A stretch of 64,000 nt of DNA from VXNE01 sp963664635. GTDB taxonomy: Bacteria; Pseudomonadota; Gammaproteobacteria; Pseudomonadales; Azotimanducaceae. Made by a program: the position numbers and the translations under genes. The stretch lies in the NCBI GenBank assembly GCA_963664635.1, contig OY761542.1, positions 1,984,001 to 2,048,000 on the forward strand. Reading direction: 5' to 3'. Shown here piece by piece: positions 25,228-34,278 of the stretch; position 1 is the stretch's first letter, and each line of letters begins with the position of its first letter. Below the pieces are notes generated by a model that was given only the letters and a program-made list of their open reading frames with translations, did not search any database and was not told where the DNA came from.

Positions 25228-26892
25228 ATGCCGGAAGACTCGAGCGACTTCATACGCCAGCGGATCCGCACGGACCTGGCGGACGGTGTGACGGACACCG
25301 TCGTGACCCGGTTTCCGCCCGAGCCGAACGGCTACCTGACCATCGGTCACGCCAAGTCCATCTGCCTGAACTTCGGCGTCGCGCAGGAGTTCGGTGGACG
25401 GACGTACCTGCGCTTCGACGACACGAACCCGCTGAAGGAGAGCCAGGAGTTCGTGCAGGCGATCCAGCGTGACGTCGCATGGCTGGGCTTCTCCTGGGGT
25501 GAGACCGCCACGTTCGCTTCCGACTATTTCGACGCCCTCTACGGCTTCGCGGAGCAGCTCATCGAGCGTGGCAATGCCTATGTGGACAGCCAGAGCGCGG
25601 AGGAGATCGCGGCCACCCGGGGCGGCTTCACGGAGCCGGGCACGCCGAGCCCGTACCGTGAGCGCGCGATAGGCGAGAACCTCGACCTGTTCCGCCGCAT
25701 GCGGGCGGGCGAGTTTCCCGACGGCGCCCACGTCCTGCGCGCGAAGATCGACATGGCGGCCTCGAACATCGTCATGCGCGACCCGGTGCTCTACCGCATC
25801 CGGCACGCGACGCACCACCGCACCGGGGACGACTGGTGCATCTACCCCATGTACGATTTCACCCACTGCCTCTCGGATGCCCTGGAGGGCGTCACGCACT
25901 CCCTGTGCACCCTGGAGTTCGAGAACAACCGCGAGCTCTACGACTGGGTGCTCGACAACGTCGACGTCAACTTCCACCCGCCGCAGATCGAGTTCTCCCG
26001 GCTCAACCTGGAGTTCACGGTGATGTCGACGCGCTTTTTCCGCCAGCTCGTGGAAAGCGGCCAGGTCGCGGGATGGGACGATCCGCGCCTGCCGACGATC
26101 TCCGGCCTCCGGCGCCGGGGTTATACGCCCGAAATGATCCGCGATTTCTGCCAGCGGGTCGGGGTGACCCGGCAGGAGAACCGGGTGGCGATGGAGCTGC
26201 TCGACTTCTGCGCGCGCCAGGCGCTGGAGGACACCGCGCCGCGCGCCATGGCGGTGCTCGACCCGCTCCCGGTCACCATCGTCAACTATCCGTCCGAAGA
26301 GGACGAGACGCTGGCGGCGCCCTGGCACGGCAAGTACCCCGAGATGGGTACGCGGAAGATCACCTTCGGGCGCTCGCTCGCGATCGAACGCGAGGACTTC
26401 GTGGAGGAGCCGCCGCGCAAGTACCGGCGGTTGTCCCCGGGGGCGCTCGTGCGGTTGCGGTACGGCTACGTCATCCGCTGCGACGAGGTCGTTCGGGACG
26501 CGAACGGCGCCGTGGCGGAGCTGCGCTGCACCTACTTTCCGGAGTCGAAGAGCGGCAGCGACACCAGCGGCCTGAAGCCGAAGGGCGTCATCCACTGGGT
26601 GAGCCGGCGCACCGGGCGCCAGGCGGCCGTGCGCGTGTACGGCCGGCTGTTCTCCGTCCCGGCGCCGGACCCGGACAACATGGAGGCCGAACTCAACCCC
26701 GCCTCCCTCGAGGTGGCGCGGGCGCTCGTCGAGCCGGCGCTGGTGGATGCGGACGCGGAACGGTTCCAGTTCGAGCGCGTGGGTTACTTCTTCAAGGACC
26801 CGGTGGAGCATTCGGGGGAGACCCCGGTGTTCAACCGCATCGTCACGCTCCGGGACTCCTACCGGCCGGGAGACGCCCCATCGGCCCGCTGA
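25228..26892 (+). CDS. glnS: glutaminyl-tRNA synthetase
   Basis: A 554-residue class I glutaminyl-tRNA synthetase, near the E. coli enzyme's length. The start ATG at 25228 gives MPEDSSDFIRQRI, aligning with the usual SNFIRQII opening. Residues 29-44 read FPPEPNGYLTIGHAKS with the HIGH signature as TIGH. The second class I motif, normally MSK, is here VMSTR at 265-269, so the usual Lys is Thr. WDDPRLPTISGLRRRGYTP follows as in other GlnRS enzymes, and the C-terminal anticodon-binding beta barrels are complete. It charges tRNA-Gln directly in the cytoplasm. Its last 13 bases overlap the probable start of the CoA-transferase gene, so the two are coupled. Confidence 0.97.
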   Translation: MPEDSSDFIRQRIRTDLADGVTDTVVTRFPPEPNGYLTIGHAKSICLNFGVAQEFGGRTYLRFDDTNPLKESQEFVQAIQRDVAWLGFSWGETATFASDYFDALYGFAEQLIERGNAYVDSQSAEEIAATRGGFTEPGTPSPYRERAIGENLDLFRRMRAGEFPDGAHVLRAKIDMAASNIVMRDPVLYRIRHATHHRTGDDWCIYPMYDFTHCLSDALEGVTHSLCTLEFENNRELYDWVLDNVDVNFHPPQIEFSRLNLEFTVMSTRFFRQLVESGQVAGWDDPRLPTISGLRRRGYTPEMIRDFCQRVGVTRQENRVAMELLDFCARQALEDTAPRAMAVLDPLPVTIVNYPSEEDETLAAPWHGKYPEMGTRKITFGRSLAIEREDFVEEPPRKYRRLSPGALVRLRYGYVIRCDEVVRDANGAVAELRCTYFPESKSGSDTSGLKPKGVIHWVSRRTGRQAAVRVYGRLFSVPAPDPDNMEAELNPASLEVARALVEPALVDADAERFQFERVGYFFKDPVEHSGETPVFNRIVTLRDSYRPGDAPSAR

Positions 26893-28058
26893 CGGACATC
26901 CGCGTCCTCGAACTCGGGACCCTGATCGCGGGCCCGTTCTGCGGCCAGCTCTTCGGCGACATGGGCGCCGAGGTCATCAAGGTCGAGGCGCCCGGCACCG
27001 GTGACCCCATGCGTGCCTGGGGCCGCGGGCTGCCGGTCTGGTGGCCGGTCATCGCGCGCAACAAGAAGTCCGTCACCCTCAACCTGCGCGAGGCCCGCGG
27101 CCAGGAGCTGCTCAGGGACCTCGTCGCGCGCGCCGACGTGCTGATAGAGAACTTCCGGCCCGGGACGCTCGAGAAGTGGGGCCTCGACTTCGACGCGCTG
27201 TCCGCCGTCAACGAGCGCCTGGTGATGGTGCGGGTCTCGGGGTTCGGGCAGACGGGGCCGTACGCGCGCCGCGCGGGTTACGGGTCCGTCGGTGAAGCCA
27301 TGGGCGGCATCCGCTACCTAGCCGGCGATCCCGACCGCCCCCCGAGCCGCGTCGGACTCTCCATCGGGGACTCTCTGGCCGCCACGTTCGCCTGCGTCGG
27401 CGCCCTCGCGGCGCTGCACGACCGCGAGCGCAGCGGCAAGGGCCAGGTGGTCGACTCGGCGATCTACGAGGCCGTCCTCGCCGTGATGGAGTCGACGGTG
27501 CCCGAGTACACCGAGGGCGGGACGATCCGCGAGCGCAGCGGGGCGATCCTGCCGAAGACCGCACCGTCCAACGTCTATCCGACCGCGGACGGCGAGATGA
27601 TCGTCATGGGCGCCAACCAGGACTCGGTGTTCGCGCGTCTCGCGGAGGCGATGGGGCAGCCGGGGCTTGCGTCCGATCCGCGCTATGCGGACCACGTGGC
27701 GCGCGGCGAGCACCAGGACGAACTCGACGATGTCATCGGCGCGTGGACTTCGACGCTGGAGGCGGACACGCTGCTCGAGGTCCTTGAGCGTCAGGGCGTT
27801 CCTGCGGGACGCATCTTTCGGGCTCCCGAAATGCTCGCCGATCCCCATTTCCGGGCGCGCGACGCGATCATCGACGTGGACCATCCGGTGTTCGACCGGC
27901 TGAAGATGCAGAACGTTTTCCCGCGGATGTCGCGCACCCAGGGCACGGTGCGGTGGCCGGGCCCCGAACTCGGCGCGCACAACGACGAGGTGTACCGGGG
28001 GTTGCTGGGGCTTTCGGGCGCGGATCTGGACGCGCTGCGTAGCGCGAAGATCGTGTAG
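26880..28058 (+). CDS. CaiB/BaiF family (class III) CoA-transferase
   Basis: About 392 residues. The body is a typical class III CoA-transferase: GPLTDIRVLELGTLIAGPF, then AEVIKVEAPGTGDPMR, NFRPGTLEKWGLD and the catalytic Asp in GKGQVVDSAIYEAV. It would move CoA between carboxylic acids in the cytoplasm. The start is odd: the frame has no ATG, GTG or TTG where the conserved N-terminus begins. The best site is an ATC at 26880 with GGGAGA seven bases upstream; a CTG at 26889 overlapping the glnS stop is the other option. Either a rare start codon is used or one base differs from the true sequence. It overlaps the end of glnS. Confidence 0.88.
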   Translation: MGPLTDIRVLELGTLIAGPFCGQLFGDMGAEVIKVEAPGTGDPMRAWGRGLPVWWPVIARNKKSVTLNLREARGQELLRDLVARADVLIENFRPGTLEKWGLDFDALSAVNERLVMVRVSGFGQTGPYARRAGYGSVGEAMGGIRYLAGDPDRPPSRVGLSIGDSLAATFACVGALAALHDRERSGKGQVVDSAIYEAVLAVMESTVPEYTEGGTIRERSGAILPKTAPSNVYPTADGEMIVMGANQDSVFARLAEAMGQPGLASDPRYADHVARGEHQDELDDVIGAWTSTLEADTLLEVLERQGVPAGRIFRAPEMLADPHFRARDAIIDVDHPVFDRLKMQNVFPRMSRTQGTVRWPGPELGAHNDEVYRGLLGLSGADLDALRSAKIV

Positions 28059-28104
28059 GCGCCCAGTCCTGGCGCGGAGCGTGGTGCGCGACCGTGAGGC
28101 CGGC

Positions 28105-29478
28105 CTACATCCAGTCGTTCGCCCGTGATCGCACGCGCCAGGCGTCGTTTCCTTCGTAAGTCGCAATCTCCGCGAGCGGCACGGCCGCCATCCCGCCGCC
28201 CCCGGCGGGCTGGGTCGGCGACGGCAGCGCCGGCAGACGGTACTTCTTCCACCACGGCGGTTCGTCCACGACGTGTCCGCGCACCGGCTCCCGGCCCAAA
28301 TTCCAATCATGGAACATGTCGTCGAACGGCGCGGCGCGGGACAGGACGAACTCGTTGGAGTCCATGATCCACTGATTGGTGACCTCGCGCCGGCCGTCGG
28401 CCGGATCGTCGTCGCCGTCCGTCGGGAACCGGAAGTACCCGTCCATGTCGCAGTGCACGCGCGGGCCGCCGTGCTTGCCGGCGGCGGTCCAGCGCATGTG
28501 GCTGCGGCGGCGCACCTTGTTGAAGTCCTGAATGATGGCGAGGCGCAGACGGTCGGTGTCGTGCAGGCCGGCCGTGTGCACGACCAGCCCGTGCGCGAAG
28601 ATCGTGTCGCCGGCGCGGCCGGTGAACTCGACCGGCTGGACGGTTTCCTTGAGACGGTCGATGGCCTCCGTCGACGCTTCGGTCGCGACCCAGTTGAGGG
28701 CTTGCTCGGAGGTCGGATAAAGCAGTTGGGGCGATGTCGGGAAGATGGTGAAACCCCCGGAGTGCGGCGGCACGTCGTCGAGCAGCGTGACGCCCGACAG
28801 TTCCATCATGTTCTGGTCCATGTGCGGTCCGAGCCGCGACTCGCGCTGGTCCGGCGCTCGCGGGAAGATCGCGTACACGCCCCGGTTGCGCCACGGGCGT
28901 TTGACGGGACCGCCCATCAGCGCCTCCAGCATGTAGAGCATGCGCGGATGCGCCGAGGTCGCGTTGACGAAGGCCGGATCGTGCCCGATGCCGTGCCAGC
29001 GCCAGACGTCGTTCGAGCTGTCGCGGTTCACCCGGTGCGGCAGGCGCCCGACGCGCTCGCCGACGGTGGCGCCCGGCCGCTCGTCGTCCGGCCCTGGCCA
29101 CGGGTGGCCGCCCATCCAGTCGTGGTCGAGGCCCCAGCGATTCTCCACCGTCCACCGATCCCCCGGGTCGAGCCAGGTGGCGGGGTCGTCCCGGCGCACG
29201 CCGGCATGCACGATGGGCGGCTGCCGCCAGAAAAGTTCGCGGAACGGCGCGAGGTCCGCGGCAGGAATGAGGCCGCGCTTGACGACGTACCCCTGCGTGC
29301 GGAACTGCTCGATCTCTTCGGGCGACAGTCCGAGTTGGTCCGCGCCGGGCGGGTCGAGATCGGGGGTAAGCGGCAAGGGGCGATGGGCCGGGGGTGTCGC
29401 GCTGAAGAAAGCGGACTCCGGATCGCAGGGCGGGGGAGCGGCGACCTTGTCGCGGGAATCGGTGCTCGGCGCGGGCAT
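28105..29478 (-). CDS. phytanoyl-CoA dioxygenase (PhyH) family protein
   Basis: A 457-residue PhyH-family Fe(II)/2-oxoglutarate oxygenase. The metal ligands are His and Asp in GPHMDQNMM, with the distal His in FAHGLVVHTAGLHD, and the 2-oxoglutarate Arg follows in DRLRLAIIQDF. EEIEQFRTQGYVVKRGLIP at the N-terminus is the usual PhyH opening. It is longer than most family members, with a Pro-rich N-terminal 50 residues and a C-terminal extension of about 100 residues rich in Trp and Asp (MFHDWNLGREPVRGHVVD). The substrate is unknown. It is convergent with the CoA-transferase gene. No strong ribosome site is seen at the chosen ATG. Confidence 0.85.
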   Translation of the reverse strand: MPAPSTDSRDKVAAPPPCDPESAFFSATPPAHRPLPLTPDLDPPGADQLGLSPEEIEQFRTQGYVVKRGLIPAADLAPFRELFWRQPPIVHAGVRRDDPATWLDPGDRWTVENRWGLDHDWMGGHPWPGPDDERPGATVGERVGRLPHRVNRDSSNDVWRWHGIGHDPAFVNATSAHPRMLYMLEALMGGPVKRPWRNRGVYAIFPRAPDQRESRLGPHMDQNMMELSGVTLLDDVPPHSGGFTIFPTSPQLLYPTSEQALNWVATEASTEAIDRLKETVQPVEFTGRAGDTIFAHGLVVHTAGLHDTDRLRLAIIQDFNKVRRRSHMRWTAAGKHGGPRVHCDMDGYFRFPTDGDDDPADGRREVTNQWIMDSNEFVLSRAAPFDDMFHDWNLGREPVRGHVVDEPPWWKKYRLPALPSPTQPAGGGGMAAVPLAEIATYEGNDAWRVRSRANDWM

Positions 29479-29613
29479 GTGGCAAGTCCGGAAAGGCGGT
29501 GAGCGTAGAAGGTTAGCGGCGGGCCACCCTTCGCGTCCAGCCGTGGGACCTGTTTACCCCTGTTTACCGAACCAGCCGTTCGAGCAGTACGCCCGCGAGG
29601 TCGCGACGCTCGA

Positions 29614-29886
29614 TCACTCGGTCGACTCGAGGCGTGCCCGGAGTTCCGTGAAGACCTCGCGCTGAGGCTTGGTCCTGCCGGCCGCGATGTCCGCCTCGCC
29701 CTGCGACAGGAGCTTGAGCATCAGCATTGCGTCCTGCGGACGTTGGTGGGCCTCGTAGTCCTGCACAACGGCCGCGGCCCTTCCGTTCTGCGTGAGCACG
29801 ACGGTGTGCTCCTGGGCCTTGATCTCCGCGAGGATCTGTGCGGCCTTGGCTTTGAACTCCGTAACGCTGATTATCGTGGCTGCCAT
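29614..29886 (-). CDS. Phd/YefM-type antitoxin without a visible toxin
   Basis: A 90-residue antitoxin with the Phd/YefM N-terminal fold (IISVTEFKAKAAQILAEI, then HTVVLTQNGRAAAVV). The ATG at 29886 has GAAAGGG upstream. Downstream, where a ParE/RelE-type toxin should start, only an 18-codon open stretch follows (from a GTG overlapping the stop) before a TAA, so the toxin is missing or lost. It may be a remnant, or an antitoxin acting on a toxin elsewhere. The neighbouring 135 bases (29479-29613) hold nothing else recognisable. Confidence 0.78.
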   Translation of the reverse strand: MAATIISVTEFKAKAAQILAEIKAQEHTVVLTQNGRAAAVVQDYEAHQRPQDAMLMLKLLSQGEADIAAGRTKPQREVFTELRARLESTE

Positions 29887-29931
29887 GCGACCCTTTCGCG
29901 GTCTGCATTCGAGTCCCATTGTATTCGCGTA

Positions 29932-31287
29932 CTACGAGTGGCGTGTCGCTGCCCCTTGCGGCGCCGGATACAGCCGCGTCCCCAGGAACTCCCGGAACGC
30001 CCGCCCGCTGCCCATCGCGGTGACGATGCAGCCGGCCGCGATGCCGCCCCCGATGAAGAGCAGCGGCACGTTCTGGTCCACCGCGTCGGCCAGCACGCCG
30101 GCGAGGCCCATGGCGATCGGCATGGTCCCCATGATGAGGGTCATCAACACGCTCATGACGCGGCCCCGGAGCTCGTCCGGCGTCGTGGCCTGCATGAGCG
30201 TCGTGAACGACACCATCATCACGCCCATGAACACCCCATCCACCGCGTGGGCCACGAGCAGGGTGTGGGGCGACTCCGCGACGCCGATGACGAACGTGCA
30301 CGCGGCCATGGAGTAAAGCGCCGCCAGCATGGCCACCGTGCGGGCCCGGCCGTCGATGCGCACGACGCCCGAGACGACCATGCCGGTCACGTTGCCGGTC
30401 GCCAGCGCACCCATCAGGTAGCCGTACCAGTCCGGCGGCAGCCCCCTGTGCTGGTCGAGCAGGATGGGCAGCAGGACGGCCATCGGCGCCGTCACGAAGT
30501 TGAGCACCGCGAAAGCGAGCACCATGTTGCGCAGCCCCGTCCGGCCCCAGACGTAGCGCAGCCCGACGGCGACGTCGGTCATGAAGGCGCCCATGAGCGA
30601 GCGCAGCGAGGGCGGCGCCAGGGGCAACGCCTGCGGCATGCGCAGGAAGGCGACGGAGAGCGCCGCAAGGAGGTACGTGCCGCCGGTCGAGAGGAACAGC
30701 AGCGGCGCACCGATCACGCGGAAGAGCACGCCGCCGACGGCGTTGCCGATGCCGGTGCTGGCCATGGTCGCGAAGCTGTTCATGGCGTTGGCCGTGTTGA
30801 GGCGCATGAGCGGCACGAGGTTCGGCACGGCGGCCATCACGGCGGGACGGAGCACGGCGTTGGCGGCCCCGGTGAACACGCCGAAGACCACCAGGGCGGC
30901 GATCTTGAGCTCGACCCGGCCCGTGATCGCCACGAACGCAACGCCGAGGCACAGGGCCGCGATGCCGAGCAGGCAGTTGCCCGTGACGATCAGCGTCTTG
31001 CGCGAGTAGCGGTCGGCGAGCGCGCCGCCGAACGGTCCGAGCAGTACCCCGGGAATGGCCGCCGTCATCGAGACGAGACCCATGGTGGTCGCCGAGCCCG
31101 TCTCCTCGAGCAGCCAGTAGACGGTCGCGACCTGCGCCATGGCGACGCCCACGCCGCTTACGCCCTGTGCCTGCCAGAGGAGCAGGAAATCGCGGTTCAG
31201 CAGGCGCGCTTGGCGGGCCTCCGGTGCGGCGCTCCCCGAAGACGCTGCGCGTGCGCCGTCCGCGGCGGGCTCGCGGAGTTCAGCCAC
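29932..31287 (-). CDS. MFS transporter (EntS/MFS_3-like)
   Basis: About 451 residues with twelve predicted membrane helices. The loop GALADRYSRKTLIV between helices 2 and 3 is the major-facilitator signature, and TPDELRGRVMSVLMTLIMG is the corresponding motif in the second half, a wording typical of the EntS/MFS_3 exporter branch. It probably exports a small molecule through the inner membrane. The start was set at a GTG at 31287 that overlaps the end of the dehydrogenase gene by 8 bases; the farther upstream in-frame ATG would lie deep inside that gene. The two are translationally coupled, so export and oxidation may serve one pathway. Confidence 0.88.
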   Translation of the reverse strand: MAELREPAADGARAASSGSAAPEARQARLLNRDFLLLWQAQGVSGVGVAMAQVATVYWLLEETGSATTMGLVSMTAAIPGVLLGPFGGALADRYSRKTLIVTGNCLLGIAALCLGVAFVAITGRVELKIAALVVFGVFTGAANAVLRPAVMAAVPNLVPLMRLNTANAMNSFATMASTGIGNAVGGVLFRVIGAPLLFLSTGGTYLLAALSVAFLRMPQALPLAPPSLRSLMGAFMTDVAVGLRYVWGRTGLRNMVLAFAVLNFVTAPMAVLLPILLDQHRGLPPDWYGYLMGALATGNVTGMVVSGVVRIDGRARTVAMLAALYSMAACTFVIGVAESPHTLLVAHAVDGVFMGVMMVSFTTLMQATTPDELRGRVMSVLMTLIMGTMPIAMGLAGVLADAVDQNVPLLFIGGGIAAGCIVTAMGSGRAFREFLGTRLYPAPQGAATRHS

Positions 31288-32326
31288 GCGGCTGGATGTG
31301 CACCTTGATGGATCGGGTCGCCTTGTCGACGGCGGTGTCGAACGCCCGCTCGGCGTCGTCGAGCGCGAAACGGTGCGTGACGAGCGACCGGGCAACCTCG
31401 GCGTGGTCCGCGACGATGTCCAGCGCTACCGCGTAGTCCGCGTGTCCGTCGCTGGCCGCGTAGGTCACGGCGCCGACGATTTCCACCTCGTTGAGCGCGA
31501 GGTGCAGGGGGTCGATGCTGGTGCGCGTTTCCGTAAAGATGCCGAGCAGGACGACGCGGCCTTTCGGCCGCACGACCCGCTGCGCGGTGATGAGCGTGTC
31601 CGCCGTGCCGCCGACCGTCTCCACGGCCACGTCCACCGCCTGGATCCGCGCAAGTTCGGCCATGCGCTCCCTGCCGGCGTCGTCGTCGCCAATCACCTCG
31701 ACGGCCCCGAGGCGCCGCGCGGCTTCCTGCTGGTGGGGATGCCGTGCGAGGACGATGGCCCGGGCGCCGCAGGCCCGCGCGGCCATGATCCCCGTCAGGC
31801 CGATGCTGCCGGCGCCGACGATGAACACCGTCTCGTGCCCCCGCAGCTTGACCTTCTCGAAGCCGTGGACGGAGCAGGCGAGCGGTTCCGCGAGGGCGAC
31901 CCCCTCCGCATCGAGTCCGCTCGGCGCCGGGAACACGGTGCTGCCGGGCACGGTCGCCGACTCCGACATGCCCCCGTCCACCCCCTGGCCCACCAGGCCG
32001 CGGTCGTTGCAGACGTGGTAGTCGCCCGACTGGCAGAACGGGCACAGTCCGCAGCGCAACAGCGGTTCGACACCCACCAGGTCGCCCTCGCGCACGTGGC
32101 GCACGTCGCTGCCCACCGCTGCCACCGTACCGCCGAACTCGTGTCCGGGCGTGATGCCGGGGGTCGCGGGAAACTCGCCCCGATAGAAGTGCAGGTCCGA
32201 CCCGCAGATGCCGGCGCTGCCGACGGCGACGCGGACCTCGTCCGGGGCGGGATCCCGGACGGGCTTCTCCGCGATGGCGATGGTGCGCTCGGGCGTCCAC
32301 TGTGCGGCTCTGGCCGTGGCTGGCAT
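31280..32326 (-). CDS. zinc-dependent medium-chain alcohol dehydrogenase
   Basis: A 348-residue MDR enzyme of the sorbitol/threonine dehydrogenase type. Catalytic zinc ligands are Cys in AGICGSDLHF and His-Glu in TPGHEFGG. The structural zinc lobe is complete, with four Cys in CGLCPFCQSGDYHVC. The NAD-binding loop is VFIVGAGSIGLTGI. It oxidises a polyol or other secondary alcohol with NAD(P); the substrate is not visible. It is first of a two-gene unit with the MFS exporter (8-base overlap). A divergent gene starts 122 bases away at 32448, so the promoter lies in 32327-32447. Confidence 0.92.
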   Translation of the reverse strand: MPATARAAQWTPERTIAIAEKPVRDPAPDEVRVAVGSAGICGSDLHFYRGEFPATPGITPGHEFGGTVAAVGSDVRHVREGDLVGVEPLLRCGLCPFCQSGDYHVCNDRGLVGQGVDGGMSESATVPGSTVFPAPSGLDAEGVALAEPLACSVHGFEKVKLRGHETVFIVGAGSIGLTGIMAARACGARAIVLARHPHQQEAARRLGAVEVIGDDDAGRERMAELARIQAVDVAVETVGGTADTLITAQRVVRPKGRVVLLGIFTETRTSIDPLHLALNEVEIVGAVTYAASDGHADYAVALDIVADHAEVARSLVTHRFALDDAERAFDTAVDKATRSIKVHIQPRG

Positions 32327-32447
32327 GGCGGTGTTCCCTGTACCGGCGATGGCCCATTATGGACCGCGCCCCGGCCTTTGCGGGACCGGGGCTTCGTGAG
32401 ACGCTTGCGCCCGGCGTGACGCGAGCGCGACGTGCGGGAGGAGACCG

Positions 32448-33437
32448 ATGGGTGCGATACGCGGGTTGGGTGTGTGGTGCGTTGCGGTGTTCGCCTGGTC
32501 GGCGGCGGCGCAGGAGGCGGCAACGGCGCCACCGGTCGGCCTGCCCGGAGTCCCCGTCCTCGCGGCGCCCGCCGCGGCCCCGGCGGTGTCGGTGACCTGG
32601 TACGGCGTCTCGACGCTCCTCTTCGACGACGGCGAGACGAAGCTCCTCGTGGACGGCTTCTTCAGCCGCCCGCTCTTCGAGGGCCTCGAGAGCATCGCCG
32701 AGCCCGACACGGCGCAGATCGGGCGGATGGTCGAGACGGCGGGCCTGGACGGTCTTGCCATGATCACCGCGGTCCACTCGCACTTCGACCACGCGATGGA
32801 CGTCGGTGTGGTCGCCGTCGCGACCGGCGCCGCGGTGTTCGCTTCGGAGTCGACGGCCAACGTGGCCCGCGGCGCGGGCGTCGACGAGTCGCGGATCGTC
32901 GTGGCCGAGGACCGGCGTACGGAGCGCTACGGGGACTTCGCGGTCACGCTGATCCGCTCCGCCCACCTGCCGATGGAGAATGGGGGACCGCCCATTCCGG
33001 GCACGATCGACGCCCCCCTGGTGCCGCCGGCGCCGATCGGGGCGTGGAAGGAAGGGGGCAGCTACAGCGTCGTGATCGAGCATCCCGCGGGCACGGCGGT
33101 GGTGCAGGGCAGCGCCGGTTACGTCGCCGGCGGTCTCGACGGGGTCGCAGCGAACGTCGTGTATCTCGGGATCGGCGGCATCGGCATACCGGGCAGGGAC
33201 CACGCCCGGACATACTTCGAGGAGATCGTCCGGGCCACCGGCGCCGGCTGCGCGCGCCCGGTCCACTGGGACGACTTCAACCGGCCCTTCGGCGAGATTG
33301 CCCTCCCTGCGGGTCGCGAAGGCATGGAGGACGGCCTCGCGTGGGTGCGCGAGTTCGCGGCGGCCGGCGACCCGCCGGTCGGGCTCGCGACGTTGCCGTT
33401 CGGGCAGGCGGTGGATGCGTTTGCGGGGTGTGGCTGA
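32448..33437 (+). CDS. exported metallo-beta-lactamase-fold hydrolase
   Basis: A 329-residue protein with a signal peptide (LGVWCVAVFAWSAAAQ), so it is periplasmic or secreted. The metallo-beta-lactamase-fold zinc site HSHFDHAMD (HxHxDH) is intact, with LLVDGFFSRP preceding it and a later His in PVHWDDFNRPF. The fold serves many hydrolases; the wording of the first half (VTWYGVSTLLFDDGETKLLVDG) is closest to the UlaG-like group, but the substrate is unknown. GGGAGGAGACCG precedes the ATG. It is read divergently from the alcohol dehydrogenase gene. Confidence 0.86.
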   Translation: MGAIRGLGVWCVAVFAWSAAAQEAATAPPVGLPGVPVLAAPAAAPAVSVTWYGVSTLLFDDGETKLLVDGFFSRPLFEGLESIAEPDTAQIGRMVETAGLDGLAMITAVHSHFDHAMDVGVVAVATGAAVFASESTANVARGAGVDESRIVVAEDRRTERYGDFAVTLIRSAHLPMENGGPPIPGTIDAPLVPPAPIGAWKEGGSYSVVIEHPAGTAVVQGSAGYVAGGLDGVAANVVYLGIGGIGIPGRDHARTYFEEIVRATGAGCARPVHWDDFNRPFGEIALPAGREGMEDGLAWVREFAAAGDPPVGLATLPFGQAVDAFAGCG

Positions 33438-33551
33438 AGCTGGCGGGCGCCGGCGCGGGTCTGGGGAGCGTTACAGGGGCCGTGCGCGCGTCGCGGCGGC
33501 ATGCTGCTGCTATAGTTCGGGCAGGTCGGGCGGCGGGAGCGGGGCGAGTCC

Positions 33552-34268
33552 ATGGCGCGGAGGACGCAATCGAAGGGCCCGTGCGCGTACTGCGCGCGCG
33601 AGTTCTCCGGGTCCGCGATGACACGGCATCTGGGGTCGTGCCGGTCGAGGGCGACCGCCATCGGAACCGGCGCGGGCGGGCGCCCGGAGCGCACGCTTCA
33701 TCACCTCCGGGTAGGCGACCGCTTCGGGTACGGCTATTGGTTGCACCTGGAGATGGACGGGGATGCGGCCCTCGAGGAACTGGACGGCTATCTTCGAGCG
33801 ATCTGGCTGCAATGCTGCTGGCACCTGAGCAGCTTCCAGATCGGCGAGGTCGAATACTCGGACGTCGATCCCGAAGATGTCTGGGGAGACCGCGAGGTGC
33901 GGTCGCTGGAAGTCACCGCCGACGAGGCGTTCGAGCCGGGATCGACGTGGCGCTACCAGTACGACTTCGGCAGCACGACGGACCTGTCGATCCGTGTGCT
34001 GGGCACCCGCTTCGGCCAGCCGACAACGGCGCATCCCATCGCGCTGATGGCGCGGAACAATCCGGTCGCGCCTGGGTGCCAGGCGTGCGACAGGCCCGCC
34101 GAGTACGTTTGCCAGGACTGCAACTGGGGCCGCCCGTGGGATCCCGCCGGCTTCGTCTGCGCCGAACACCTGTCGCTGCATGCGCAACACGAGGGCAGGT
34201 TGCCCGTGGTCAACTCGCCGCGCGTGGGCGTGTGCGCCTATGACGGTCCGGCCGAGCCGCCGTACTGA
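33552..34268 (+). CDS. pRiA4b ORF-3-like protein with zinc-finger ends
   Basis: A 238-residue protein. The centre (LRVGDRFGYGYWLHLEMDGDAALEELDGYLRAIWLQCCWHLSSF, then WRYQYDFGSTTDL) matches the plasmid pRiA4b ORF-3/IS1096 passenger family (PF07929), whose role is unknown. A short zinc finger is at the N-terminus (CAYCAREFSG, then RHLGSC) and a second Cys-rich site is at the C-terminus (CQACDRPAEYVCQDCNW, CAEH). The family is common on plasmids and mobile elements. It ends only 10 bases before the AAA-ATPase/nuclease-like gene and probably shares its transcript. A GGGAGCGGGGCGAG ribosome site precedes the ATG. Confidence 0.75.
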   Translation: MARRTQSKGPCAYCAREFSGSAMTRHLGSCRSRATAIGTGAGGRPERTLHHLRVGDRFGYGYWLHLEMDGDAALEELDGYLRAIWLQCCWHLSSFQIGEVEYSDVDPEDVWGDREVRSLEVTADEAFEPGSTWRYQYDFGSTTDLSIRVLGTRFGQPTTAHPIALMARNNPVAPGCQACDRPAEYVCQDCNWGRPWDPAGFVCAEHLSLHAQHEGRLPVVNSPRVGVCAYDGPAEPPY

Positions 34269-34278
34269 CCGGCGCGCC

